From Pseudomonadota bacterium (lineage in GTDB: Bacteria; Pseudomonadota; Gammaproteobacteria; Burkholderiales; Sulfuriferulaceae): a DNA stretch of 6,535 nt. The notes below the pieces were generated by a model. That model saw nothing but the letters and a program-made list of their open reading frames with translations. It was not told where the DNA came from and made no database searches. This document shows positions 1 to 4,965 of the stretch, piece by piece. The stretch is taken from assembly GCA_021790625.1 (NCBI GenBank), contig JAJYGL010000151.1, positions 1 through 6,535 of the forward strand, read 5' to 3'. Each line of letters starts with the position of its first letter. Within the stretch, counting starts at the first letter, position 1. The translations under genes were made by a program, and so were the position numbers.

Positions 1-875
1 GATTGGCGCATTTCCTCGATACGAACCAAGTAACGGTCATAGCAATCACCGCTGCTACCGATTGGAATATCAAATTCCAATTTGTCGTACACTTCATACG
101 GCTGTTTCTTGCGCAGATCCCAAGCCACGCCGGAACCACGCAACATGGGACCAGTGAAACCCAACGCCATTGCGCGCTCAGGGCTCACCACACCGATCCC
201 CACCGTGCGCTGTTTCCAGATACGGTTATCTGTCAACAGGGTTTCGTAATCATCAACATAACCGACGAAGCGACGGGTAAAATCCTCAATAAAGTCAAGC
301 AACGAACCTTGCCGGTTGGCGTTCATTTCCCGTACGACCGCAGGGCCGTGTATTTTTGAAGGCGCATATTTGGGCATGCTGTCCGGCAAATCCCGATACA
401 CACCGCCCGGGCGATAGTAAGCTGCATGCAACCGCGCACCGGACACCGCCTCATAACAATCCATCAAATCTTCACGTTCACGGAATGCATACAGAAACAC
501 TGTCATCGCACCAATATCCAATGCGTGTGCGCCTAACCACAGCAAGTGATTCAGAATTCGGGTGATTTCATCGAACATCACACGAATGTATTGCGCACGC
601 AAGGGAACCGGCAACTCCAGCAACTTTTCCACTGCCATGACGTAGGCATGCTCGTTACTCATCATGGACACATAATCCAGGCGATCCATATAGGGCAATG
701 CCTGCAAAAACGTTCTGTTTTCTGCCAGCTTTTCGGTTCCACGGTGCAACAGACCAATATGGGGATCAGCCCGTTCAATCACCTCGCCATCGAGTTCCAA
801 CACCAGACGCAACACGCCGTGTGCAGCAGGGTGCTGAGGACCAAAATTCATGGTGTAATTGCGAATTTCAGGCAC
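1..875 (-). CDS. nuoD: NADH-quinone oxidoreductase subunit D (partial, N-terminal ~291 residues)
   Basis: This is the 49-kDa-type subunit of the peripheral arm of complex I, which helps form the quinone pocket next to cluster N2 of NuoB. I translated the minus strand from a GTG at 875 to the left edge without meeting a stop. It begins VPEIRNYTMNFGPQHPAAHG, the diagnostic N-terminal loop, and continues through HIGLLHRGTEKLAE, RLDYVSMMSNEHAY, YRPGGVYRDLP and GFTGPMLRGSG. His19 in PQHPAAHG and Tyr68 in RLDYVSMM have the same 49-residue spacing as the quinone-binding His/Tyr pair known from the bovine and Thermus homologues. The GTG start is chosen because GGAGAGG lies at 884-890, 8 bases upstream; the first ATG (residue 9) would cut into the conserved start. 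Only 3 bases separate it from the nuoC stop. About 125 C-terminal residues of the usual ~417 lie outside the window. Confidence 0.97.
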   Translation of the reverse strand, partial: MPEIRNYTMNFGPQHPAAHGVLRLVLELDGEVIERADPHIGLLHRGTEKLAENRTFLQALPYMDRLDYVSMMSNEHAYVMAVEKLLELPVPLRAQYIRVMFDEITRILNHLLWLGAHALDIGAMTVFLYAFREREDLMDCYEAVSGARLHAAYYRPGGVYRDLPDSMPKYAPSKIHGPAVVREMNANRQGSLLDFIEDFTRRFVGYVDDYETLLTDNRIWKQRTVGIGVVSPERAMALGFTGPMLRGSGVAWDLRKKQPYEVYDKLEFDIPIGSSGDCYDRYLVRIEEMRQ

Positions 876-878
876 GAT

Positions 879-1478
879 TCACACCTCTCCGTAATGGGGT
901 TCACGCACGATACGCGGCGTTATTTCACGTGGCGGGATGCTGACCGGTTGATAAACAACCCGTCGCGTTGCTTCGTCATAGCGCATTTCCACATGACCGG
1001 AAATCGGAAAATCCTTGCGGAAAGGGTGTCCGACAAACCCGTAATCGGTCAAAATACGGCGCAAATCCGGGTGTCCGTCAAAAATTATCCCGAACAAATC
1101 AAAAGCTTCTCGCTCAAACCAATTGGCCGACGGCCAGATATCATTGACACTGGATACCAACAACATAGGGGTTTCTGGCACAAAAACGCGAACACGAATA
1201 CGACGATTCTTCGAAATGGACAATAGATGGTACACCACCGCGAACCGACCGTTTTCCCAAGCGCCATCTCGATAGGCAGAATAATCCACGCCACACAAAT
1301 CGATCAACTGCTCAAACTTCAACGCAGGATGGTCGCGTAGAATGCGCATCGCTTCAATCAAATCGGATACCCTGATTTCAACTGTTACCTCATCAAGCGC
1401 CTCGATTTTACGCACCACCCTGTTTCCCAGCGCGGTCAACAAGGAAGCAGCCAGACCTTCACCTGAATCTGTTGTCAT
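879..1478 (-). CDS. nuoC: NADH-quinone oxidoreductase subunit C
   Basis: This is the 30-kDa-type subunit of the peripheral arm, which packs against NuoD and NuoB; it carries no cofactor. The protein has 199 residues from this start, normal for an unfused NuoC. Family marks are WFEREAFDLFGI (about 120-131), the signature GHPDLRRILTDYGF (135-148), GHPFRKDFP (150-158) and a C-terminal tail YQPVSIPPREITPRIVRE (176-193) of betaproteobacterial type. The ATG at 1478 is preferred because GAGGA sits at 1486-1490, 7 bases upstream. A second in-frame ATG at 1496 gives 205 residues and overlaps the nuoB stop as TGATG, but no Shine-Dalgarno sequence is visible before it. It could still be used by coupling to nuoB. 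NuoC is not fused to NuoD, unlike the E. coli nuoCD gene. Confidence 0.96.
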   Translation of the reverse strand: MTTDSGEGLAASLLTALGNRVVRKIEALDEVTVEIRVSDLIEAMRILRDHPALKFEQLIDLCGVDYSAYRDGAWENGRFAVVYHLLSISKNRRIRVRVFVPETPMLLVSSVNDIWPSANWFEREAFDLFGIIFDGHPDLRRILTDYGFVGHPFRKDFPISGHVEMRYDEATRRVVYQPVSIPPREITPRIVREPHYGEV

Positions 1479-1495
1479 TTGTCCATCCTCAAACA

Positions 1496-1984
1496 TCAGC
1501 GTGCCGGTACACGGGCTATGGTATTGGTGCGCCGGATGCGGCTTTGCAGCTGAATGATGCCGTACAACAATGCCTCTGCCGTTGGTGGGCAGCCCGGCAC
1601 ATAAATATCCACTGGCACAATCCGGTCACAACCACGCACGACCGAATACGAGTAATGATAATATCCCCCGCCATTTGCACACGATCCCATGGAAATCACC
1701 CAGCGCGGCTCAGCCATCTGGTCGTACACCTTACGCAACGCGGGCGCCATCTTGTTGCACAGGGTTCCTGCCACAATCATCACGTCTGACTGGCGTGGAC
1801 TGGGACGAAACACAACGCCAAAACGGTCCAGATCGTAGCGCGATGCACCGGCCTGCATCATTTCCACCGCACAACATGCCAAACCAAACGTCATCGGCCA
1901 CAACGAACCAGTGCGCATCCAATTAATCAGTTTATCTGCAGTGGTCGTCACAAACCCTTGTTCCAAAACGCCTTCTATTCCCAT
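1496..1984 (-). CDS. nuoB: NADH-quinone oxidoreductase subunit B
   Basis: This is the complex I subunit that binds the terminal [4Fe-4S] cluster N2, which passes electrons to quinone. It has 162 residues, the usual length. The cluster ligands are present: the tandem Cys37-Cys38 in FGLACCAVEMM, Cys102 in MGSCANGGG and Cys132 in VPGCPPTAEALLYG. RYDLDRFGVVFRPSPRQSD and GTLCNKMAPALRKVYDQM are also typical. The start is the ATG at 1984, with AAGGAG at 1992-1997 and a spacing of 7. The same frame is open further upstream to 2095, but that extension is read through the 3' end of nuoA and has no family match. The chosen start overlaps the end of nuoA by 10 bases, so translational coupling is likely. 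The 3' end touches the alternative nuoC start as TGATG. Confidence 0.97.
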   Translation of the reverse strand: MGIEGVLEQGFVTTTADKLINWMRTGSLWPMTFGLACCAVEMMQAGASRYDLDRFGVVFRPSPRQSDVMIVAGTLCNKMAPALRKVYDQMAEPRWVISMGSCANGGGYYHYSYSVVRGCDRIVPVDIYVPGCPPTAEALLYGIIQLQSRIRRTNTIARVPAR

Positions 1985-2331
1985 TCCAGCGCTCCTTTTT
2001 TCCACTCGTACACAAAGCCGACCACCAGGATACCCAAAAACAACAACATAGCCAGATACCCAAACAACCCGATCTCCTGCAACACAATGGCCCACGGGAA
2101 CAAAAACGCAATTTCCAAATCAAACAGAATGAAAAGGATCGCCACAAGGTAGTAACGCACGTCAAACTTCATCCGCGCATCCTCGAATGCATTAAACCCG
2201 CATTCGTAGGGAGACAGTTTGTCACTGTCCGGATGATTCGGCGCCAACAGCCAACCCGCCAACATCGGCACCACACCAATCAGCAATCCCACGATTACAA
2301 ATACCAGTACCGGAAAATAGTTATCCAGCAT
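1975..2331 (-). CDS. nuoA: NADH-quinone oxidoreductase subunit A
   Basis: This is a small membrane subunit of complex I at the junction between the peripheral and membrane arms. Its 118 residues contain three predicted transmembrane helices (about 7-29, 60-81 and 89-108). The loop between the first two carries the family motif SPYECGFNAFEDARMKFDVR, whose cysteine (Cys44) lies near the quinone tunnel in known structures. The acidic FDLE motif at 70-73 lies inside helix 2, as expected. The ATG at 2331 is preceded by AAGGGG with a 5-base gap to the start. It is the first gene of the nuo operon; about 230 bases separate it from the tRNA gene upstream, leaving room for its own promoter. Its end overlaps the nuoB start. 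Confidence 0.96.
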   Translation of the reverse strand: MLDNYFPVLVFVIVGLLIGVVPMLAGWLLAPNHPDSDKLSPYECGFNAFEDARMKFDVRYYLVAILFILFDLEIAFLFPWAIVLQEIGLFGYLAMLLFLGILVVGFVYEWKKGALEWE

Positions 2332-2561
2332 GCCATCCCCTTTATCTGGAAATCATTCCTGACAAAAATACCGCATTATCCCATGCACACACTCGGCCAG
2401 CGGCTGACTGTGCCACTTACATCAAAATATTGCTAACTAAATCCATATTGCGTAAAAGTTCTCGGGCTACCCATCACGATGGCAACAAACAATTCTTTTT
2501 CCATCTTTCGTGCACACGAGCAACTCTCCAAAACTGAAGTGCCCATAACATATCTTTGTTT
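2332..2561 (-). other. Intergenic leader between tRNA-Leu and nuoA
   Basis: This stretch of 230 bases has no credible reading frame. Going towards nuoA on the minus strand it holds the region just after the tRNA 3' end, an interrupted palindrome TCGTG-CA-CACGA at 2508-2519, an AT-rich segment around 2420-2460 and the candidate extended -10 at 2375-2383. I see no stem followed by a run of T that would act as an intrinsic terminator after the tRNA. Confidence 0.5.
2375..2383 (-). promoter_or_regulatory. Candidate extended -10 element for nuo operon
   Basis: On the minus strand TGGGATAAT reads as an extended -10 element (TG, one base, then GATAAT, 5 of 6 to consensus). It would start transcription near 2368, leaving a leader of about 37 bases before the nuoA ATG. 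I could not find a good -35 at the right distance, so this is a weak inference. Read-through from the upstream tpiA-secG-tRNA transcript is an alternative. Confidence 0.28.
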
Positions 2562-2646
2562 TGGTGCCGACGGCGAGACTCGAACTCGCACAGCTTACGC
2601 CACTACCCCCTCAAGATAGCGTGTCTACCAATTTCACCACGTCGGC
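2562..2646 (-). tRNA. tRNA-Leu (anticodon GAG)
   Basis: This 85-base class II tRNA decodes CUC and CUU leucine codons. The acceptor stem pairs GCCGACG with CGTCGGC and is followed by an encoded ACCA end. The D arm holds GGTGAAATTGGTAGACAC. The anticodon stem is CTATC/GGTAG around the loop TTGAGGG, with anticodon GAG at 2610-2612. A long variable arm (TGGCGTAAGCT region) is typical of tRNA-Leu, and the T arm is GCGAG-TTCGAGT-CTCGC. It sits 88 bases after secG on the same strand. In E. coli the same isoacceptor gene (leuU) also follows secG, so the placement looks ancestral. It is probably co-transcribed with tpiA-secG and released by processing. Confidence 0.97.
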
Positions 2647-2655
2647 GTATTGACA

Positions 2656-2676
2656 GGGTTGACGGATGATCAACCC
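2656..2676 (-). repeat. Hairpin between secG and tRNA-Leu
   Basis: Perfect 7-bp inverted repeat: GGGTTGA at 2656-2662 pairs with TCAACCC at 2670-2676 around a 7-base loop, and a G-T wobble can extend it. It ends 9 bases before the mature tRNA 5' end and has no following T run, so it is unlikely to be an intrinsic terminator. A processing or folding element in the secG-tRNA precursor is possible. Confidence 0.45.
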
Positions 2677-2734
2677 CCTGCAACGCTTACACCATCACCA
2701 CGCACCTCACGCACGCGCAGCAATCGTGCCCTGA

Positions 2735-3112
2735 TTACTCAGGAATATTCCCGGCTTTTGACCGGTCGCCGCCTGAAAACGCTTTATTACCTGCCGCGCC
2801 AGTTCCCGTCAGCACTGGCACTTTTACTGCTGGTATGACCTGCTGGACGGGATGCGCCTGCATCACACCGGCAGACGTACCCTGCTTCCCGGAAAACCAG
2901 GTCAACACCAAACTTGTCACAAAAAAAATCGCTGCCAAAACCGCTGTCGTATGGCTCAAGAAATTGGCTGACCCTGCCGCGCCAAACAGGCTTCCGGACG
3001 CACCGGTGCCAAACGACGCACCCATATCCGCACCCTTCCCTTGCTGCAACAGCACCAAAACCACCAATGACACCGCAACCATAAGATGCAGTATTAATAC
3101 AAAAGTTTCCAA
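2735..3112 (-). CDS. secG: Preprotein translocase subunit SecG
   Basis: SecG is the small accessory subunit of the SecYEG protein-conducting channel in the inner membrane and helps SecA-driven export. The 125 residues hold two transmembrane helices (about 3-22 and 53-73). They flank the highly conserved loop LLQQGKGADMGASFG (21-35), GSLFGAAGSANFLS (40-53) and TA. The C-terminal tail from about 75 is Ala/Gly/Val-rich and poorly conserved, as in other proteobacterial SecG. The start codon is TTG at 3112, supported by AAAGGA at 3121-3126 (8 bases upstream) and by the position of helix 1; the only internal Met (11) would cut the helix. It lies 26 bases after tpiA and is almost certainly in the same transcript. 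Confidence 0.95.
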   Translation of the reverse strand: METFVLILHLMVAVSLVVLVLLQQGKGADMGASFGTGASGSLFGAAGSANFLSHTTAVLAAIFFVTSLVLTWFSGKQGTSAGVMQAHPVQQVIPAVKVPVLTGTGAAGNKAFSGGDRSKAGNIPE

Positions 3113-3138
3113 GATTTCAGTCCTTTATCCAACGCAGC

Positions 3139-3894
3139 TCAAGCGCATGCCGCCTGCCCGATCGCTAAAAATTCTTCCGCCACCAAAGATGCCCCGCCAA
3201 CCAAAGCACCATCAATATCCGGCATGGCAAACAACTCGGCAGCATTCGACGCCTTGACGCTACCACCATATAATAGCTGCAATTTTGCCGCCAGATGCGC
3301 GTCATGTTCAGCCAAACGCTGACGAATATTGGCATGCACCGCCTGCGCCTGCTCGGGGCTCGCCGTTTTTCCCGTACCAATGGCCCACACAGGTTCGTAA
3401 GCCACCACCGCCCGTCCAAAACCCTGAGTACCTGCCAGTTCGAGCACAGCATCCAGTTGTCTTGCAATGACTTCTTCCGTCACACCTGATTCCCGCTCTA
3501 CCAGCGTTTCGCCGACACACAGAACTGGTATCAGGCCTGCAGACAACGCGGCAGAAAATTTTGCTGCCGCCACAGAATCCGTCTCACCATAAATCGCCCG
3601 CCGCTCTGAGTGTCCAATCAACACATACTGACAGCCGAAATCCAGCAGCATACTGGCAGACACCTCACCCGTATACGCACCCGACAAGTGCTTGCTCACG
3701 TTTTGTGCGCCCCATCCAATCGCAGAACCCCGCAACAAATTCTGCGTCTGCGCAAGGTAAGGCGTCGGCACACAAACAGCAAGCCCAGCCGCACGTCCCT
3801 CACCCCAACCAGCAAGTAACCGGGCAAGCAGCACCTCATTGGTTTGCAGATTGCCATGCATTTTCCAGTTACCCATGACCAGTTTGGTGCGCAT
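3139..3894 (-). CDS. tpiA: Triosephosphate isomerase
   Basis: This is the glycolytic and gluconeogenic enzyme that interconverts dihydroxyacetone phosphate and D-glyceraldehyde 3-phosphate in the cytoplasm. It has 251 residues, the standard length for this TIM-barrel homodimer. All catalytic parts are visible: Asn9 and Lys11 in MGNWKMHG, His95 in LIGHSERR, Glu167 in AYEPVWAIGTG followed by the phosphate-gripping loop 6 (171-179), and the phosphate-binding YGGSVK (209-214) and LVGGASL (231-237). The start is the ATG at 3894 with AGGA at 3901-3904 (6-base gap). The frame is open for 45 more codons upstream (to 4029), but those residues match nothing in the family and would precede the invariant N-terminal strand. 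It heads the tpiA-secG-tRNA-Leu group and is transcribed divergently from the accessory genes on the plus strand. Confidence 0.98.
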   Translation of the reverse strand: MRTKLVMGNWKMHGNLQTNEVLLARLLAGWGEGRAAGLAVCVPTPYLAQTQNLLRGSAIGWGAQNVSKHLSGAYTGEVSASMLLDFGCQYVLIGHSERRAIYGETDSVAAAKFSAALSAGLIPVLCVGETLVERESGVTEEVIARQLDAVLELAGTQGFGRAVVAYEPVWAIGTGKTASPEQAQAVHANIRQRLAEHDAHLAAKLQLLYGGSVKASNAAELFAMPDIDGALVGGASLVAEEFLAIGQAACA

Positions 3895-3980
3895 ACCGCT
3901 TCCTGATGATTCCTTGTTTTCCAAAATCACACTTTCCAACTTGCTCAACTTCAAATTTATTGCGCTATCCGGACAATTTC

Positions 3981-3998
3981 TGGTCACGTTTTGGTCAC
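3981..3998 (-). promoter_or_regulatory. Tandem GGTCAC boxes upstream of tpiA
   Basis: TGGTCAC occurs at 3981-3987 and again at 3992-3998 on the plus strand, 11 bases apart (GTGACC when read towards tpiA). Two identical boxes one helical turn apart about 90 bases before the tpiA start are a plausible activator or repressor site. No regulator can be named. Confidence 0.3.
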
Positions 3999-4028
3999 AC
4001 ATCGAACCAAACACACCAACCAAGCACA

Positions 4029-4052
4029 CCCCGCCTCACGCCCTGCCCGCCC
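4029..4052 (-). promoter_or_regulatory. G-rich, quadruplex-like tract upstream of tpiA
   Basis: On the minus strand four G runs (GGG, GGG, GGG, GGGG; plus-strand C runs at 4050-4052, 4046-4048, 4041-4043 and 4029-4032) are separated by loops of 1, 2 and 8 bases. This is close to the usual quadruplex pattern, although the last loop is one base longer than the common limit of 7. It would lie in the tpiA leader RNA if the transcript starts upstream of it. Confidence 0.35.
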
Positions 4053-4067
4053 AACATGAAAAACCTC

Positions 4068-4096
4068 AATACAACAACCACCAATCAATCTTGCAA
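4068..4096 (-). promoter_or_regulatory. Candidate tpiA promoter
   Basis: On the minus strand TTGCAA (4091-4096) and TGTATT (4068-4073) are separated by 17 bases, each a 4-of-6 match to the -35 and -10 consensus. Transcription would start near 4061, just before the G-rich tract. Such matches are common by chance in AT-rich DNA, so this is only a suggestion. Confidence 0.2.
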
Positions 4097-4367
4097 CACG
4101 ACAAAAACACGCCTGTCATAAACCTTGCATCTTACACACACCGACAGGGTCTGGTCAACCAGAAACCACCTCTTTACACGCAGCCAAAAATCAACACGAT
4201 GCAGAAGATATCGCCTAAAATTCACATTTTTCAGGAAGTTACCCACAATTTACCCGAAATTTCCGCGAATTCTTATGAATAAACACACAATATTTTGTTT
4301 CCCGGGCAAGCGCCATGAAGAAACATGGCCGCTGAATACCACTTCCAATCCCAGCTAAAAACGGGGA

Positions 4368-4535
4368 TTACCAGACAGTTCGCTGTCGTATCGGATAACG
4401 AAATTTAATCCCTTGAATTCGACGGATCAAACCCGATTGGCTATCCAACAGGTAGCCAATTTTGCGTAAATCGTAGCGCAAGTGTAAGGTGAGTGCCGCA
4501 AACAATGAAAATGACAGATATTGGTGACCTGACAT
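4368..4535 (-). CDS. Doubtful 55-residue hypothetical protein
   Basis: A minus-strand frame from an ATG at 4535 to a TAA at 4368-4370 encodes 55 residues, starting MSGHQYLSFSLFAALTLHLR and ending IKFRYPIRQRTVW. It is basic (seven Arg, two Lys) with a hydrophobic N-terminal third. I recognise no family. No Shine-Dalgarno sequence is visible before the ATG, and its 5' end overlaps the -35 region proposed for the XRE gene on the other strand. It could be a small protein, the 3' remnant of a longer lost gene, or chance; a frame this long is not rare at this base composition. Confidence 0.2.
   Translation of the reverse strand: MSGHQYLSFSLFAALTLHLRYDLRKIGYLLDSQSGLIRRIQGIKFRYPIRQRTVW
4436..4460 (+). 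repeat. 10-bp hairpin with short T tract
   Basis: ATTGGCTATC (4436-4445) pairs with GGTAGCCAAT (4451-4460), eight perfect pairs plus a G-T wobble and a closing C-G, around the loop CAACA. On the plus strand it runs into TTTT (4460-4463), like a weak intrinsic terminator. No plus-strand gene ends just before it. It could shield the XRE gene from read-through, or be a protein-binding palindrome or a remnant. Confidence 0.4.
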
Positions 4536-4552
4536 AGCAAAAATGTTATATG
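4524..4552 (+). promoter_or_regulatory. Candidate promoter of the XRE gene
   Basis: GTGACC (4524-4529, 4 of 6 to the -35 consensus) and TATATG (4547-4552, 4 of 6 to the -10) are separated by 17 bases, and a TG at 4544-4545 makes the -10 an extended one. Start of transcription would be near 4559, shortly before the ribosome binding site. A short inverted repeat ATCG-TAGG-CGAT (4553-4564) overlaps the expected start site and could be an autoregulatory operator, as is usual for HigA-type repressors. Confidence 0.4.
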
Positions 4553-4577
4553 ATCGTAGGCGATTGGAGGCATTGCC

Positions 4578-4859
4578 ATGAAGCCATTGAAAACAATCAA
4601 AGTTGAGCTATCGGCCGATACCGAAACAGCAAAAGCATATCACGCAATGACGGAAGAATACTCAGTAGCGCATGAACTGATTGCGGCTCGTACTCGCGCC
4701 GGTTTGTCGCAAAACGAAGTGGCGCAACGCATGGGCACCACGCAAAGCGCCATCGCGCGAATGGAAAGCGGCAAGCGCCCACCGTCCATGCGTACGATGC
4801 AACGTTTCGCGCAAGCAGTGGGTGGGCATATGGTCTTGAGAATTGAACAAGCGGGTTGA
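4578..4859 (+). CDS. HigA-like XRE-family helix-turn-helix protein (orphan antitoxin or repressor)
   Basis: A 93-residue DNA-binding protein. The N-terminal third (1-28) is probably flexible or a partner-binding extension. An XRE/Cro-type helix-turn-helix follows at about 30-82: the helix ELIAARTRAGLS, then LSQNEVAQRMG (43-53) and the recognition helix TTQSAIARMESG (54-65), the classic pattern of HigA antitoxins. The C-terminal segment HMVLRIE (84-90) looks like the beta strand found in that family. The start ATG has GGAGG at 4566-4570, 7 bases upstream. HigA genes usually follow a HigB/RelE-type toxin gene. I translated the frames of the 280 bases upstream and the 100 bases downstream and found no such toxin. 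It may be an orphan antitoxin, or a local regulator of the KilA-N/DUF2130 genes 106 bases downstream. Confidence 0.85.
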   Translation: MKPLKTIKVELSADTETAKAYHAMTEEYSVAHELIAARTRAGLSQNEVAQRMGTTQSAIARMESGKRPPSMRTMQRFAQAVGGHMVLRIEQAG

Positions 4860-4965
4860 GACCCCGCTGAGAAGCCCAGCAAGATGGCTTGATTGACGAA
4901 CTGGGAAAGTAGTTACGGCAGCAGATTGTGACCCGGATGTTGTTTGTTTGTGAGTGGGAGGTGTC
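4860..4965 (+). other. Gap between XRE gene and KilA-N gene
   Basis: This gap of 106 bases holds no gene. A weak 5-bp inverted repeat (AAGCC/GGCTT around 4873-4891) lacks a T run, so termination is not evident. A GTGACC hexamer occurs at 4928-4933. It is long enough for a separate promoter for the KilA-N gene, but I see no strong -35/-10 pair. Confidence 0.4.

Larger units (their letters stand above)
3895..4577. other. Divergent intergenic region between tpiA and the XRE gene
   Basis: About 680 bases without a convincing gene. Long frames on the plus strand here (for example from 3839 to 4282) run antisense into tpiA, lack a ribosome binding site and have low-complexity composition, so I treat them as chance. 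The stretch 4001-4080 is strongly asymmetric: 36 C against 7 G on the plus strand by my count. Separate entries describe the GGTCAC boxes, the G-rich tract, the hairpin and the small minus-strand frame found here. Confidence 0.6.

Noticed and set aside
546..1226. 226-codon open frame on the plus strand
   Set aside because: It lies antisense to nuoD and nuoC, which are certain from conserved motifs; its translation has no family resemblance.
1985..2095. N-terminal extension of nuoB by 37 codons
   Set aside because: It is read through the nuoA coding region in another frame, and the ATG at 1984 has a strong AAGGAG site.
2508..2519. TCGTG-CA-CACGA near-palindrome as a hairpin terminator after tRNA-Leu
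   Set aside because: A two-base loop cannot form a stable RNA hairpin, and no T run follows; at most a protein site.
3895..4029. 45-codon N-terminal extension of tpiA
   Set aside because: Open by chance; the ATG at 3894 has a ribosome binding site and gives the exact family start and length.
3839..4282. 147-codon plus-strand frame between tpiA and the XRE gene
   Set aside because: It starts inside tpiA antisense, has no ribosome binding site, and its Pro/His/Asn/Thr-rich content reflects the C/A-biased DNA rather than a protein.
4505..4537. Ten-codon plus-strand leader frame before the XRE gene
   Set aside because: It lies upstream of the proposed transcription start and has no ribosome binding site at a useful distance.
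4873..4891. AAGCC/GGCTT hairpin after the XRE gene as a terminator
   Set aside because: Only five pairs with a nine-base loop and no T run.
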